A DNA stretch of 64,000 nt from Sinohyriopsis cumingii (taxonomy: Eukaryota > Mollusca > Bivalvia > Unionida > Unionidae). Positions within the stretch are counted from its first letter, which is position 1. Each line of letters starts with the position of its first letter. The stretch spans positions 173,487 through 237,486 of the forward strand of contig JAPYKE020000271.1 of NCBI GenBank assembly GCA_028554795.2. The letters are read 5' to 3'. The position numbers were made by a program, and so were the translations under genes. Below are positions 8,705 to 24,700 of the stretch, one piece after another. The notes under the pieces are model-generated. The model saw nothing but the letters and a program-made list of their open reading frames with translations. It had not been told where the DNA came from and made no database searches.

Positions 8705-11700
8705 CTAACCTTAAAGCCAGATCACATAGAACAAATAAAGCAGCATTTATTTACGGTTATAAATGTTAACCACATGGTACATGCTGCTGCTGAGATGACA
8801 AACTTGTCAGAACTAGTATGTACTGTGAGGACTGCCTTAAATAAGTGTCAATGACATCACGAGGTAAGATCCTTATCATCATTTACATTTACTGTTTCAT
8901 TGCAGCCTAACCCTAACCCAATCCCTGACACGAACCATAACGCTAACCGTAAACTCGGATGACACGAGAAAACTACAGCAGCATTTGCTCCTATAAAGAG
9001 AAATGTTCGCCACATGGTACATTCTGATGCTGATTTGACGAACATATTAGCACAAGTCTGTACCGTGAGGACAACATTTTATTTACGCCAATCGGTTCAT
9101 GAGGTAAGATTGTTAGCATTTAAAGTTCTTTCTTCCGCGCAACCTAGCCATAACTCGGATTCGAACTCTAACGCTTAATCGTGATAACAGAAGAGGAAAT
9201 ACAGCAGACTTATTTCTCGTAAACTGAACTATTGGCCACATGGTACACTCTAATGCTGCTTTGACACACTTAATAACACTAGTCTGCATTGTGAGGACAG
9301 CATTACCTATACCTCAATCACTTCATGAAGTAACATCGTAATGATTTAAATTTACTGCTACTTTGCACCTAACCAATAATAAATAAACTAAAGAACTAAC
9401 AATATCTCGAACACTAAAAATGGTACCTGACAATCAAGTACAACCAATACAATTGGAAACTGCAACAACCTCGACATCCATGGGGACACGGATTATACCA
9501 CTCACATGCCCTCGTTTCAGCCATTAAAAATAAGGCAAAATAATCCTTGCACAACCTCAAACTAATAGAAAAGACACCTTAAAGTACAACAAAACAGGGA
9601 AGATTAATATGATATGCAATGTGAAATAGGATTCATCAGTAATGATAGCTAAAATGATACCAATACAAACTAACTACACAATTAACTTAATATCAGCATA
9701 TTCTGATGCTGATTTAACAAGCATATTAGTACAGGTCTGTACTGTGGAGACAAAATTAATCGTTGTCAACATTTTCATGGGGTATGATAGTAAGCACAAG
9801 ATGGTATTGCTTCACAGCAACCTAAACCTAACCTTAACCCTGACTGAAAAACCAGAAACGTTGGAGAATAAGTTATCGGAAACAGCACTGTTGGCCACAT
9901 GGTACAGTTTGATGTTGATTGGACACACCATTTAACACTACTCTGTACTGGGATGTCAGCATTTAAGTTGCTTCGGGCACTTCATCAGGTATGATCGTTA
10001 TAATTATATAGATTCACTACGTCAGAGCACCCGAACCCTAATATAACTTTTAAAATGTCAAGGTAACAATCTTATTAACGGCAATTGTAACCCTAAACCA
10101 AGGTCAATTAAGGAATATACAGTAGCATTCGTTCTGATGAACATAACTGTTGGTCACATGATACATTCTAACGCTGATTAGCCTGGACTCTTGCTGTACA
10201 CGAACTTTCAACAGGAAGAAAACTACTGTAAACTATAGCTAGACAAACTAAGGTGTGAGAAAGGAAATACACGTGTTGATTACGGAATATTACAGACCAG
10301 GTGGCACTTAGTGAGACGTGTCAACAGAAGATCTTTCCATCCAGGGTATATATATAAACTCACTTTCACAAATCTGCATATATATTGTACAGATTTCTTA
10401 ATCTTGTAAATTACAAGTGTGCATTATATTCGGTGCATATTTGAAATGTTTACTTGAATTTGTAGATCCATTACGTGGTAAAGAAACAAGATAAAGCAAC
10501 CAAAATCCTGCAAATTTGAAGACTGAGGTTGGTAAGTTCAGTTAATTTATCAAAGGTGTAATATTGTTTGCCAGTGGTTTCTTTTCTAGAGACTTGATGT
10601 ACTGATGAATGTATGTGGACAGAATGGCAGAAGTGCACATTATTATGCAGAAACCATCCAATAAATCAAACGGATCAAACTAAAGAACCGCATCGAAGTG
10701 TATTCCTGCAGACGAGTCAACTTGTGCAAATCAAGATCTTAAACCAAACTCAATGTGCCAACACCAATCTACAAATAATCACCTGACATATATACTTCAT
10801 GATGTGGGTAACTGACAACCGATTAATCTTTAATTTAATTGATACATTCCCATTATAGGAAAACAAAACAACTTTTAACAGTCTGCAGTCACATCCCAGG
10901 GAAAGAGTTGGAAACATCGTACATCCAGTACAATATTTACGCAGACACAAAGCAACTTAAATTTATGATACAACATGAACGGTAACTTACATCTTCCTGA
11001 AGGTAAGTATGGTAAATAGAAAAGGAAATTCTAGGAGCATGCTTCACAAGCTAGGAGAAATCTTGGACACCTTGTACAACTCAACGAAATAGGAAGATAC
11101 ATCATCTCGAACCCCAAGAAAACCTGATAGGTCTTTACTTCTAGCCCTAGAGGAGGAGATCCTGTACAAACATGACACAACTTTTCACGGAAATAAGCAC
11201 GAGTGTTAGAATATTATGGGAAATCTGCAGCATACTCTCATCCAATGCAAGAGAAATACATCAACAGTTCTCGTAAAATGGACTGATGTCTCAATGGTAA
11301 AGTGTGGCGGTGATTTGAGAAAGATTAGGACTAGTCTGTACTAAGAGGACATCCTTCAATCTGCGTTAGCCGCCTTATGAGGAAAGATCGTTTTCATAAG
11401 TTATATTTACTAATTCATTGCTCCCTACAATTAACACTAATCCTAACCAAAACTCGAATCCTAATCATACCCATTTAACCATAATGATACAAGAGCAATG
11501 CAGTAGACCTCAGCATATATTTAATCTCGAAACCAAAAATGTTGGGCACATATTCCATTTCTGATACTAATTTGACCAATGCTTTAATCACTTAATCAGA
11601 CAAGATGCTTATCATTTATATTTACAATTTTACAGCACCCTAACCGCAAAACAACCTTTAATCTTAAAGGTAACTCAAAGCCTGGACCCGGATAACACAA

Positions 11701-13054
11701 GACAAATAAAGTAGCATTGCCACAAATACACAGAAATGATCGCCACATGCTGCATTCTGACGCTCATTTCACAAACATATTTGCACAAGTCTGTATTGTC
11801 AAGACAACATTTAATCGGCCTCAACAATTTCATGCGACAAGGCGGATAGCATTTAAAGTTATTGCTTCATACCAACCTAGCCAATAACAAAACTATAATT
11901 CTAACCCTAACCCTTAACACGCATAATGCAAGAGAAATTCAGCCAAAGTATTCCTCGTAGACAGAACCGTTCGACACATGGTACATTCTGATGTTTTGAT
12001 TCACTTATTAGCACTTCTCTGTACTGTGAGAACAGCATTTAAGTTGTCTCACTCACTTTATTGTCAATATTTGCATTTACTGATTCATTGCATTCTAACC
12101 CTAAAACCTCTACACTTTTCCTAAATCTGATTTGAAACGAATACAACTACAGCAGCAGCATCTGATACCATAAACAATGATCGCCACATAGTACATTCTG
12201 ATGCTGATTTGACAAACGTATTAGCACAAGCCTGTACTGTGAGGACATCATTTAATGTGCGTCAGCCATTTGATGGAGGAAAAAAATGTAACATTTAATG
12301 TTATTGCTTCATCGCATCCTAACCAAAACGACAATCGAAACCCTAACCCTTGATCCGGATGAGAGAAGAGCAATACAGCAGAATTCAGCATTTTATTTCT
12401 CATATACAAAACTGTTGGCCACATGGTACATTCTGATGCTATTTCGACAAAGTTATTAGCACTAGCCTGTACTATGGGAACCGCATTTAATTTACGTCAA
12501 TCACTTCATGAGGCAAGAGGCTTATTATTTATGCTTATTGTTTCATTGTACTCTAACCCTAACCTAACTGCTAACCTTAACGCAAACTCTAACCCTAGAA
12601 CCGGATGAGACGAGACATGTTGCGTTGTTTCCCCCGCATAAACAGAACTGCTTGCCACATGGTACATATATTGATGCTGATTTATCAAACATTAATACAA
12701 GTATGTACTGTTGGGACAGCATTAGTCGGCGTCAAACATTTGATGCGGTAAGACAATAAACATTGAAAGTACTTTCTGCATCGCAGCCTAACCCCAACTC
12801 TAAGCCTTAATCTGAATGAAAGAAGAGAAACGTAGCAGAATTATTTATTGCAAAACAAAACTGTTGGCCACATGGTACATTCTGCTGCTGATGTGACACC
12901 TATTAGCACTAGTCTGTACTGTGAGGACAGCATTTAAGTTGCGTCAAGCACTTCATCAGTTAAGCTCGTTATTAGTTATATCAACTGCTTCAGTGTACCC
13001 TAACCCAAACATAACTCCTAACCCTTAGAAATAACACTACCCCTGACGGCAATT
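8705..13054 (+). repeat. Array copy 3 (subfamily II, 4350 bp)
   Basis: With copies 4 and 5 it shares TGGTACAGTTTGATG near 9900 (other copies read TGGTACATTTTGATG), a (TA)5 run and CATATATACTTCATGATG near 10787. Bases that look private are C at 10317 and G at 11109. The G at 12352 (CTTGATCCGG) recurs in copies 7, 9 and 12. Confidence 0.95.
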
Positions 13055-16000
13055 CTAACCTTAAAGCCAGATCACATAGAACAAATAAAGCAGCATTTAT
13101 TTACGGTTATAAATGTTAACCACATGGTACATGCTGCTGCTGAGATGACAAACTTGTCAGAACTAGTATGTACTGTGAGGACTGCCTTAAATAAGTGTCA
13201 ATGACATCACGAGGTAAGATCCTTATCATCATTTACAGTTACTGTTTCATTGCAGCCTAACCCTAACCCAATCCCTGACACGAACCATAACGCTAACCGT
13301 AAACTCGGATGACACGAGAAAACTACAGCAGCATTTGCTCCTATAAAGAGAAATGTTCGCCACATGGTACATTCTGATGCTGATTTGACGAACATATTAG
13401 CACAAGTCTGTACCGTGAGGACAACATTTTATTTACGCCAATCGGTTCATGAGGTAAGATTGTTAGCATTTAAAGTTCTTTCTTCCGCGCAACCTAGCCA
13501 TAACTCGGATTCGAACTCTAACGCTTAATCGTGATAACAGAAGAGGAAATACAGCAGACTTATTTCTCGTAAACTGAACTATTGGCCACATGGTACACTC
13601 TAATGCTGCTTTGACACACTTAATAACACTAGTCTGCATTGTGAGGACAGCATTACCTATACCTCAATCACTTCATGAAGTAACATCGTAATGATTTAAA
13701 TTTACTGCTACTTTGCACCTAACCAATAATAAATAAACTAAAGAACTAACAATATCTCGAACACTAAAAATGGTACCTGACAATCAAGTACAACCAATAC
13801 AATTGGAAACTGCAACAACCTCGACATCCATGGGGACACGGATTATACCACTCACATGCCCTCGTTTCAGCCATTAAAAATAAGGCAAAATAATCCTTGC
13901 ACAACCTCAAACTAATAGAAAAGACACCTTAAAGTACAACAAAACAGGGAAGATTAATATGATATGCAATGTGAAATAGGATTCATCAGTAATGATAGCT
14001 AAAATGATACCAATACAAACTAACTACACAATTAACTTAATATCAGCATATTCTGATGCTGATTTAACAAGCATATTAGTACAGGTCTGTACTGTGGAGA
14101 CAAAATTAATCGTTGTCAACATTTTCATGGGGTATGATAGTAAGCACAAGATGGTATTGCTTCACAGCAACCTAAACCTAACCTTAACCCTGACTGAAAA
14201 ACCAGAAACGTTGGAGAATAAGTTATCGGAAACAGCACTGTTGGCCACATGGTACAGTTTGATGTTGATTGGACACACCATTTAACACTACTCTGTACTG
14301 GGATGTCAGCATTTAAGTTGCTTCGGGCACTTCATCAGGTATGATCGTTATAATTATATAGATTCACTACGTCAGAGCACCCGAACCCTAATATAACTTT
14401 TAAAATGTCAAGGTAACAATCTTATTAACGGCAATTGTAACCCTAAACCAAGGTCAATTAAGGAATATACAGTAGCATTCGTTCTGATGAACATAACTGT
14501 TGGTCACATGATACATTCTAACGCTGATTAGCCTGGACTCTTGCTGTACACGAACTTTCAACAGGAAGAAAACTACTGTAAACTATAGCTAGACAAACTA
14601 AGGTGTGAGAAAGGAAATACACGTGTTGATTACGGAATATTACAGACCAGGTGGCACTTAGTGAGAAGTGTCAACAGAAGATCTTTCCATCCAGGGTATA
14701 TATATAAACTCACTTTCACAAATCTGCATATATATTGTACAGATTTCTTAATCTTGTAAATTACAAGTGTGCATTATATTCGGTGCATATTTGAAATGTT
14801 TACTTGAATTTGTAGATCCATTACGTGGTAAAGAAACAAGATAAAGCAACCAAAATCCTGCAAATTTGAAGACTGAGGTTGGTAAGTTCAGTTAATTTAT
14901 CAAAGGTGTAATATTGTTTGCCAGTGGTTTCTTTTCTAGAGACTTGATGTACTGATGAATGTATGTGGACAGAATGGCAGAAGTGCACATTATTATGCAG
15001 AAACCATCCAATAAATCAAACGGATCAAACTAAAGAACCGCATCGAAGTGTATTCCTGCAGACGCGTCAACTTGTGCAAATCAAGATCTTAAACCAAACT
15101 CAATGTGCCAACACCAATCTACAAATAATCACCTGACATATATACTTCATGATGTGGGTAACTGACAACCGATTAATCTTTAATTTAATTGATACATTCC
15201 CATTATAGGAAAACAAAACAACTTTTAACAGTCTGCAGTCACATCCCAGGGAAAGAGTTGGAAACATCGTACATCCAGTACAATATTTACGCAGACACAA
15301 AGCAACTTAAATTTATGATACAACATGAACGGTAACTTACATCTTCCTGAAGGTAAGTATGGTAAATAGAAAAGGAAATTCTAGGAGCATGCTTCACAAG
15401 CTAGGAGAAATCTTGGACACCTTGTACAACTCAACGAAATAGGAAGATACATCATCTCTAACCCCAAGAAAACCTGATAGGTCTTTACTTCTAGCCCTAG
15501 AGGAGGAGATCCTGTACAAACATGACACAACTTTTCACGGAAATAAGCACGAGTGTTAGAATATTATGGGAAATCTGCAGCATACTCTCATCCAATGCAA
15601 GAGAAATACATCAACAGTTCTCGTAAAATGGACTGATGTCTCAATGGTAAAGTGTGGCGGTGATTTGAGAAAGATTAGGACTAGTCTGTACTAAGAGGAC
15701 ATCCTTCAATCTGCGTTAGCCGCCTTATGAGGAAAGATCGTTTTCATAAGTTATATTTACTAATTCATTGCTCCCTACAATTAACACTAATCCTAACCAA
15801 AACTCGAATCCTAATCATACCCATTTAACCATAATGATACAAGAGCAATGCAGTAGACCTCAGCATATATTTAATCTCGAAACCAAAAATGTTGGGCACA
15901 TATTCCATTTCTGATACTAATTTGACCAATGCTTTAATCACTTAATCAGACAAGATGCTTATCATTTATATTTACAATTTTACAGCACCCTAACCGCAAA

Positions 16001-17404
16001 ACAACCTTTAATCTTAAAGGTAACTCAAAGCCTGGACCCGGATAACACAAGACAAATAAAGTAGCATTGCCACAAATACACAGAAATGATCGCCACATGC
16101 TGCATTCTGACGCTCATTTCACAAACATATTTGCACAAGTCTGTATTGTCAAGACAACATTTAATCGGCCTCAACAATTTCATGCGACAAGGCGGATAGC
16201 ATTTAAAGTTATTGCTTCATACCAACCTAGCCAATAACAAAACTATAATTCTAACCCTAACCCTTAACACGCATAATGCAAGAGAAATTCAGCCAAAGTA
16301 TTCCTCGTAGACAGAACCGTTCGACACATGGTACATTCTGATGTTTTGATTCACTTATTAGCACTTCTCTGTACTGTGAGAACAGCATTTAAGTTGTCTC
16401 ACTCACTTTATTGTCAATATTTGCATTTACTGATTCATTGCATTCTAACCCTAAAACCTCTACACTTTTCCTAAATCTGATTTGAAACGAATACAACTAC
16501 AGCAGCAGCATCTGATACCATAAACAATGATCGCCACATAGTACATTCTGATGCTGATTTGACAAACGTATTAGCACAAGCCTGTACTGTGAGGACATCA
16601 TTTAATGTGCGTCAGCCATTTGATGGAGGAAAAAAATGTAACATTTAATGTTATTGCTTCATCGCATCCTAACCAAAACGACAATCGAAACCCTAACCCT
16701 TCATCCGGATGAGAGAAGAGCAATACAGCAGAATTCAGCATTTTATTTCTCATATACAAAACTGTTGGCCACATGGTACATTCTGATGCTATTTCGACAA
16801 AGTTATTAGCACTAGCCTGTACTATGGGAACCGCATTTAATTTACGTCAATCACTTCATGAGGCAAGAGGCTTATTATTTATGCTTATTGTTTCATTGTA
16901 CTCTAACCCTAACCTAACTGCTAACCTTAACGCAAACTCTAACCCTAGAACCGGATGAGACGAGACATGTTGCGTTGTTTCCCCCGCATAAACAGAACTG
17001 CTTGCCACATGGTACATATATTGATGCTGATTTATCAAACATTAATACAAGTATGTACTGTTGGGACAGCATTAGTCGGCGTCAAACATTTGATGCGGTA
17101 AGACAATAAACATTGAAAGTACTTTCTGCATCGCAGCCTAACCCCAACTCTAAGCCTTAATCTGAATGAAAGAAGAGAAACGTAGCAGAATTATTTATTG
17201 CAAAACAAAACTGTTGGCCACATGGTACATTCTGCTGCTGATGTGACACCTATTAGCACTAGTCTGTACTGTGAGGACAGCATTTAAGTTGCGTCAAGCA
17301 CTTCATCAGTTAAGCTCGTTATTAGTTATATCAACTGCTTCAGTGTACCCTAACCCAAACATAACTCCTAACCCTTAGAAATAACACTACCCCTGACGGC
17401 AATT
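13055..17404 (+). repeat. Array copy 4 (subfamily II, 4350 bp)
   Basis: It shares AGGAAAGATCG near 15730 with copy 3, and the C at 15065 (GACGCGTC) with copy 5. It also has the TTTACAGTTACTG form near 13236 that is otherwise found in copies 1, 6, 7 and 14, so it is mosaic between subfamilies. Confidence 0.95.
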
Positions 17405-20400
17405 CTAACCTTAAAGCCAGATCACATAGAACAAATAAAGCAGCATTTATTTACGGTTATAAATGTTAACCACATGGTACATGCTGCTGCTGAGATGACA
17501 AACTTGTCAGAACTAGTATGTACTGTGAGGACTGCCTTAAATAAGTGTCAATGACATCACGAGGTAAGATCCTTATCATCATTTACATTTACTGTTTCAT
17601 TGCAGCCTAACCCTAACCCAATCCCTGACACGAACCATAACGCTAACCGTAAACTCGGATGACACGAGAAAACTACAGCAGCATTTGCTCCTATAAAGAG
17701 AAATGTTCGCCACATGGTACATTCTGATGCTGATTTGACGAACATATTAGCACAAGTCTGTACCGTGAGGACAACATTTTATTTACGCCAATCGGTTCAT
17801 GAGGTAAGATTGTTAGCATTTAAAGTTCTTTCTTCCGCGCAACCTAGCCATAACTCGGATTCGAACTCTAACGCTTAATCGTGATAACAGAAGAGGAAAT
17901 ACAGCAGACTTATTTCTCGTAAACTGAACTATTGGCCACATGGTACACTCTAATGCTGCTTTGACACACTTAATAACACTAGTCTGCATTGTGAGGACAG
18001 CATTACCTATACCTCAATCACTTCATGAAGTAACATCGTAATGATTTAAATTTACTGCTACTTTGCACCTAACCAATAATAAATAAACTAAAGAACTAAC
18101 AATATCTCGAACACTAAAAATGGTACCTGACAATCAAGTACAACCAATACAATTGGAAACTGCAACAACCTCGACATCCATGGGGACACGGATTATACCA
18201 CTCACATGCCCTCGTTTCAGCCATTAAAAATAAGGCAAAATAATCCTTGCACAACCTCAAACTAATAGAAAAGACACCTTAAAGTACAACAAAACAGGGA
18301 AGATTAATATGATATGCAATGTGAAATAGGATTCATCAGTAATGATAGCTAAAATGATACCAATACAAACTAACTACACAATTAACTTAATATCAGCATA
18401 TTCTGATGCTGATTTAACAAGCATATTAGTACAGGTCTGTACTGTGGAGACAAAATTAATCGTTGTCAACATTTTCATGGGGTATGATAGTAAGCACAAG
18501 ATGGTATTGCTTCACAGCAACCTAAACCTAACCTTAACCCTGACTGAAAAACCAGAAACGTTGGAGAATAAGTTATCGGAAACAGCACTGTTGGCCACAT
18601 GGTACAGTTTGATGTTGATTGGACACACCATTTAACACTACTCTGTACTGGGATGTCAGCATTTAAGTTGCTTCGGGCACTTCATCAGGTATGATCGTTA
18701 TAATTATATAGATTCACTACGTCAGAGCACCCGAACCCTAATATAACTTTTAAAATGTCAAGGTAACAATCTTATTAACGGCAATTGTAACCCTAAACCA
18801 AGGTCAATTAAGGAATATACAGTAGCATTCGTTCTGATGAACATAACTGTTGGTCACATGATACATTCTAACGCTGATTAGCCTGGACTCTTGCTGTACA
18901 CGAACTTTCAACAGGAAGAAAACTACTGTAAACTATAGCTAGACAAACTAAGGTGTGAGAAAGGAAATACACGTGTTGATTACGGAATATTACAGACCAG
19001 GTGGCACTTAGTGAGAAGTGTCAACAGAAGATCTTTCCATCCAGGGTATATATATAAACTCACTTTCACAAATCTGCATATATATTGTACAGATTTCTTA
19101 ATCTTGTAAATTACAAGTGTGCATTATATTCGGTGCATATTTGAAATGTTTACTTGAATTTGTAGATCCATTACGTGGTAAAGAAACAAGATAAAGCAAC
19201 CAAAATCCTGCAAATTTGAAGACTGAGGTTGGTAAGTTCAGTTAATTTATCAAAGGTGTAATATTGTTTGCCAGTGGTTTCTTTTCTAGAGACTTGATGT
19301 ACTGATGAATGTATGTGGACAGAATGGCAGAAGTGCACATTATTATGCAGAAACCATCCAATAAATCAAACGGATCAAACTAAAGAACCGCATCGAAGTG
19401 TATTCCTGCAGACGCGTCAACTTGTGCAAATCAAGATCTTAAACCAAACTCAATGTGCCAACACCAATCTACAAATAATCACCTGACATATATACTTCAT
19501 GATGTGGGTAACTGACAACCGATTAATCTTTAATTTAATTGATACATTCCCATTATAGGAAAACAAAACAACTTTTAACAGTCTGCAGTCACATCCCAGG
19601 GAAAGAGTTGGAAACATCGTACATCCAGTACAATATTTACGCAGACACAAAGCAACTTAAATTTATGATACAACATGAACGGTAACTTACATCTTCCTGA
19701 AGGTAAGTATGGTAAATAGAAAAGGAAATTCTAGGAGCATGCTTCACAAGCTAGGAGAAATCTTGGACACCTTGTACAACTCAACGAAATAGGAAGATAC
19801 ATCATCTCTAACCCCAAGAAAACCTGATAGGTCTTTACTTCTAGCCCTAGAGGAGGAGATCCTGTACAAACATGACACAACTTTTCACGGAAATAAGCAC
19901 GAGTGTTAGAATATTATGGGAAATCTGCAGCATACTCTCATCCAATGAAAGAGAAATACATCAACAGTTCTCGTAAAATGGACTGATGTCTCAATGGTAA
20001 AGTGTGGCGGTGATTTGAGAAAGATTAGGACTAGTCTGTACTAAGAGGACATCCTTCAATCTGCGTTAGCCGCCTTATGAGGTAAGATCGTTTTCATAAG
20101 TTATATTTACTAATTCATTGCTCCCTACAATTAACACTAATCCTAACCAAAACTCGAATCCTAATCATACCCATTTAACCATAATGATACAAGAGCAATG
20201 CAGTAGACCTCAGCATATATTTAATCTCGAAACCAAAAATGTTGGGCACATATTCCATTTCTGATACTAATTTGACCAATGCTTTAATCACTTAATCAGA
20301 CAAGATGCTTATCATTTATATTTACAATTTTACAGCACCCTAACCGCAAAACAACCTTTAATCTTAAAGGTAACTCAAAGCCTGGACCCGGATAACACAA

Positions 20401-21754
20401 GACAAATAAAGTAGCATTGCCACAAATACACAGAAATGATCGCCACATGCTGCATTCTGACGCTCATTTCACAAACATATTTGCACAAGTCTGTATTGTC
20501 AAGACAACATTTAATCGGCCTCAACAATTTCATGCGACAAGGCGGATAGCATTTAAAGTTATTGCTTCATACCAACCTAGCCAATAACAAAACTATAATT
20601 CTAACCCTAACCCTTAACACGCATAATGCAAGAGAAATTCAGCCAAAGTATTCCTCGTAGACAGAACCGTTCGACACATGGTACATTCTGATGTTTTGAT
20701 TCACTTATTAGCACTTCTCTGTACTGTGAGAACAGCATTTAAGTTGTCTCACTCACTTTATTGTCAATATTTGCATTTACTGATTCATTGCATTCTAACC
20801 CTAAAACCTCTACACTTTTCCTAAATCTGATTTGAAACGAATACAACTACAGCAGCAGCATCTGATACCATAAACAATGATCGCCACATAGTACATTCTG
20901 ATGCTGATTTGACAAACGTATTAGCACAAGCCTGTACTGTGAGGACATCATTTAATGTGCGTCAGCCATTTGATGGAGGAAAAAAATGTAACATTTAATG
21001 TTATTGCTTCATCGCATCCTAACCAAAACGACAATCGAAACCCTAACCCTTCATCCGGATGAGAGAAGAGCAATACAGCAGAATTCAGCATTTTAGTTCT
21101 CATATACAAAACTGTTGGCCACATGGTACATTCTGATGCCATTTCGACAAAGTTATTAGCACTAGCCTGTACTATGGGAACCGCATTTAATTTACGTCAA
21201 TCACTTCATGAGGCAAGAGGCTTATTATTTATGCTTATTGTTTCATTGTACTCTAACCCTAACCTAACTGCTAACCTTAACGCAAACTCTAACCCTAGAA
21301 CCGGATGAGACGAGACATGTTGCGTTGTTTCCCCCGCATAAACAGAACTGCTTGCCACATGGTACATATATTGATGCTGATTTATCAAACATTAATACAA
21401 GTATGTACTGTTGGGACAGCATTAGTCGGCGTCAAACATTTGATGCGGTAAGACAATAAACATTGAAAGTACTTTCTGCATCGCAGCCTAACCCCAACTC
21501 TAAGCCTTAATCTGAATGAAAGAAGAGAAACGTAGCAGAATTATTTATTGCAAAACAAAACTGTTGGCCACATGGTACATTCTGCTGCTGATGTGACACC
21601 TATTAGCACTAGTCTGTACTGTGAGGACAGCATTTAAGTTGCGTCAAGCACTTCATCAGTTAAGCTCGTTATTAGTTATATCAACTGCTTCAGTGTACCC
21701 TAACCCAAACATAACTCCTAACCCTTAGAAATAACACTACCCCTGACGGCAATT
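17405..21754 (+). repeat. Array copy 5 (subfamily II to III transition, 4350 bp)
   Basis: The first part follows copies 3-4 (CAGTTTGATG near 18605, C at 19415). The last part follows copy 6 (TTTTAGTTCTC near 21091 and C at 21140 in GATGCCATTT). A is present at 19948 where other copies have C. The switch of markers along one unit is what unequal exchange or gene conversion leaves behind. Confidence 0.95.
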
Positions 21755-24700
21755 CTAACCTTAAAGCCAGATCACATAGAACAAATAAAGCAGCATTTAT
21801 TTACGGTTATAAATGTTAACCACATGGTACATGCTGCTGCTGAGATGACAAACTTGTCAGAACTAGTATATACTGTGAGGACTGCCTTAAATAAGTGTCA
21901 ATGACATCACGAGGTAAGATCCTTATCATCATTTACAGTTACTGTTTCATTGCAGCCTAACCCTAACCCAATCCCTGACACGAACCATAACGCTAACCGT
22001 AAACTCGGATGACACGAGAAAACTACAGCAGCATTTGCTTCTATAAAGAGAAATGTTCGCCACATGGTACATTCTGATGCTGATTTGACGAACATATTAG
22101 CACAAGTCTGTACCGTGAGGACAACATTTTATTTACGCCAATCGGTTCATGAGGTAAGATTGTTAGCATTTAAAGTTCTTTCTTCCGCGCAACCTAACCC
22201 TAACCATAACTCGGATTCGAACTCTAACGCTTAATCGTGATAACAGAAGAGGAAATACAACAGACTTATTTCTCGTAAACTGAACTATTGGCCACATGGT
22301 ACACTCTAATGCTGCTTTGACACACTTAATAACACTAGTCTGCATTGTGAGGACAGCATTACCTATACCTCAATCACTTCATGAAGTAACATCGTAATGA
22401 TTTAAATTTACTGCTACTTTGCACCTAACCAATAATAAATAAACTAAAGAACTAACAATATCTCGAACACTAAAAATGGTACCTGACAATCAAGTACAAC
22501 CAATACAATTGGAAACTGCAACAACCTCGACATCCATGGGGACACGGATTATACCACTCACATGCCCTCGTTTCAGCCATTAAAAATAAGGCAAAATAAT
22601 CCTTGCACAACCTCAAACTAATAGAAAAGACACCTTAAAGTACAACAAAACAGGGAAGATTAATATGATATGCAATGTGAAATAGGATTCATCAGTAATG
22701 ATAGCTAAAATGATACCAATACAAACTAACTAAACAATTAATTTAATATCAGCATATTCTGATGCTGATTTAACAAGCATATTAGTACAGGTCTGTACTG
22801 TGGAGACAAAATTAATCGTTGTCAACATTTTCATGAGGTATGATAGTAAGCACAAGATGGTATTGCTTCACAGCAACCTAAACCTAACCTTAACCCTGAC
22901 TGAAAAACCAGAAACGTTGGAGAATAAGTTATCGGAAACAGCACTGTTGGCCACATGGTACATTTTGATGTTGATTGGACACACCATTTAACACTATTCT
23001 GTACTGGGATGTGAGCATTTAAGTTGCTTCGGGCACTTCATCAGGTATGATCGTTATTATTATATAGATTCACTATGTCAGAGAACCCGAACCCTAATAT
23101 AACTTTTAAAATGTCAAGGTAACAATCTTATTAACGGCAATTGTAACCCTAAACCAAGGTCAATTAAGGAATATACAGTATCATTCGTTCTGATGAACAT
23201 AACTGTTGGTCACATGATACATTCTAACGCTGATTAGCCTGGACTCTTGCTGTACACGAACTTTCAACAGGAAGAAAACTACTGTAAACTATAGCTAGAC
23301 AAACTAAGGTGTGAGAAAGGAAATACACGTGTTGATTACGGAATATTACAGACCAGGTGGCACTTAGTGAGAAGTGTCAACAGAAGATCTTTCCATCCAG
23401 GGTATATATCTAAACTCACTTTCACAAATCTGCATATATATTGTACAGATTTCTTAATCTTGTAAATTACAAGTGTGCATTATATTCGGTGCATATTTGA
23501 AATGTTTACTTGAATTTGTAGATCCATTACGTGGTAAAGAAACAAGATAAAGCAACCAAAATCCTGCAAATTTGAAGACTGAGGATGGTAAGTTCAGTTA
23601 ATTTATCAAAGGTGTAATATTGTTTGCCAGTGGTTTCTTTTCTAGAGACTTGATGTACTGATGAATGTATGTGGACAGAATGGCAGAAGTGCACATTATT
23701 ATGCAGAAACCATCCAATAAATCAAACGGATCAAACTAAAGAACCGCATCGAAGTGTATTCCTGCAGACGAGTCAACTTGTGCAAATCAAGATCTTAAAC
23801 CAAACTCAATGTGCCAACACCAATCTACAAATAATCACCTGACATATATACTTCATGATGTGGGTAACTGACAACCGATTAATCTTTAATTTAATTGATA
23901 CATTCCCATTATAGGAAAACAAAACAACTTTTAACAGTCTGCAGTCACATCCCAGGGAAAGAGTTGGAAACATCGTACATCCAGTACAATATTTACGCAG
24001 ACACAAAGCAACTTAAATTTATGATACAACATGAACGGTAACTTACATCTTCCTGAAGGTAAGTATGGTAAATAGAAAAGGAAATTCTAGGAGCATGCTT
24101 CACAAGCTAGGAGAAATCTTGGACACCTTGTACAACTCAACGAAATAGGAAGATACATCATCTCTAACCCCAAGAAAACCTGATAGGTCTTTACTTCTAG
24201 CCCTAGAGGAGGAGATCCTGTACAAACATGACACAACTTTTCACGGAAATAAGCACGAGTGTTAGAATATTATGGAAAATCTGCAGCATACTCTCATCCA
24301 ATGCAAGAGAAATACATCAACAGTTCTCGTAAAATGGACTGATGTCTCAATGGTAAAGTGTGGCGGTGATTTGAGAAAGATTAGGACTAGTCTGTACTAA
24401 GAGGACATCCTTCAATCTGCGTTAGCCGCCTTATGAGGTAAGATCGTTTTCATAAGTTATATTTACTAATTCATTGCTCCCTACAATTAACACTAATCCT
24501 AACCAAAACTCGAATCCTAATCATACCCATTTAACCATAATGATACAAGAGCAATGCAGTAGACCTCAGCATATATTTAATCTCGAAACCAAAAATGTTG
24601 GGCACATATTCCATTTCTGATACTAATTTGACCAATGCTTTAATCACTTAATCAGACAAGATGCTTATCATTTATATTTACAATTTTACAGCACCCTAAC

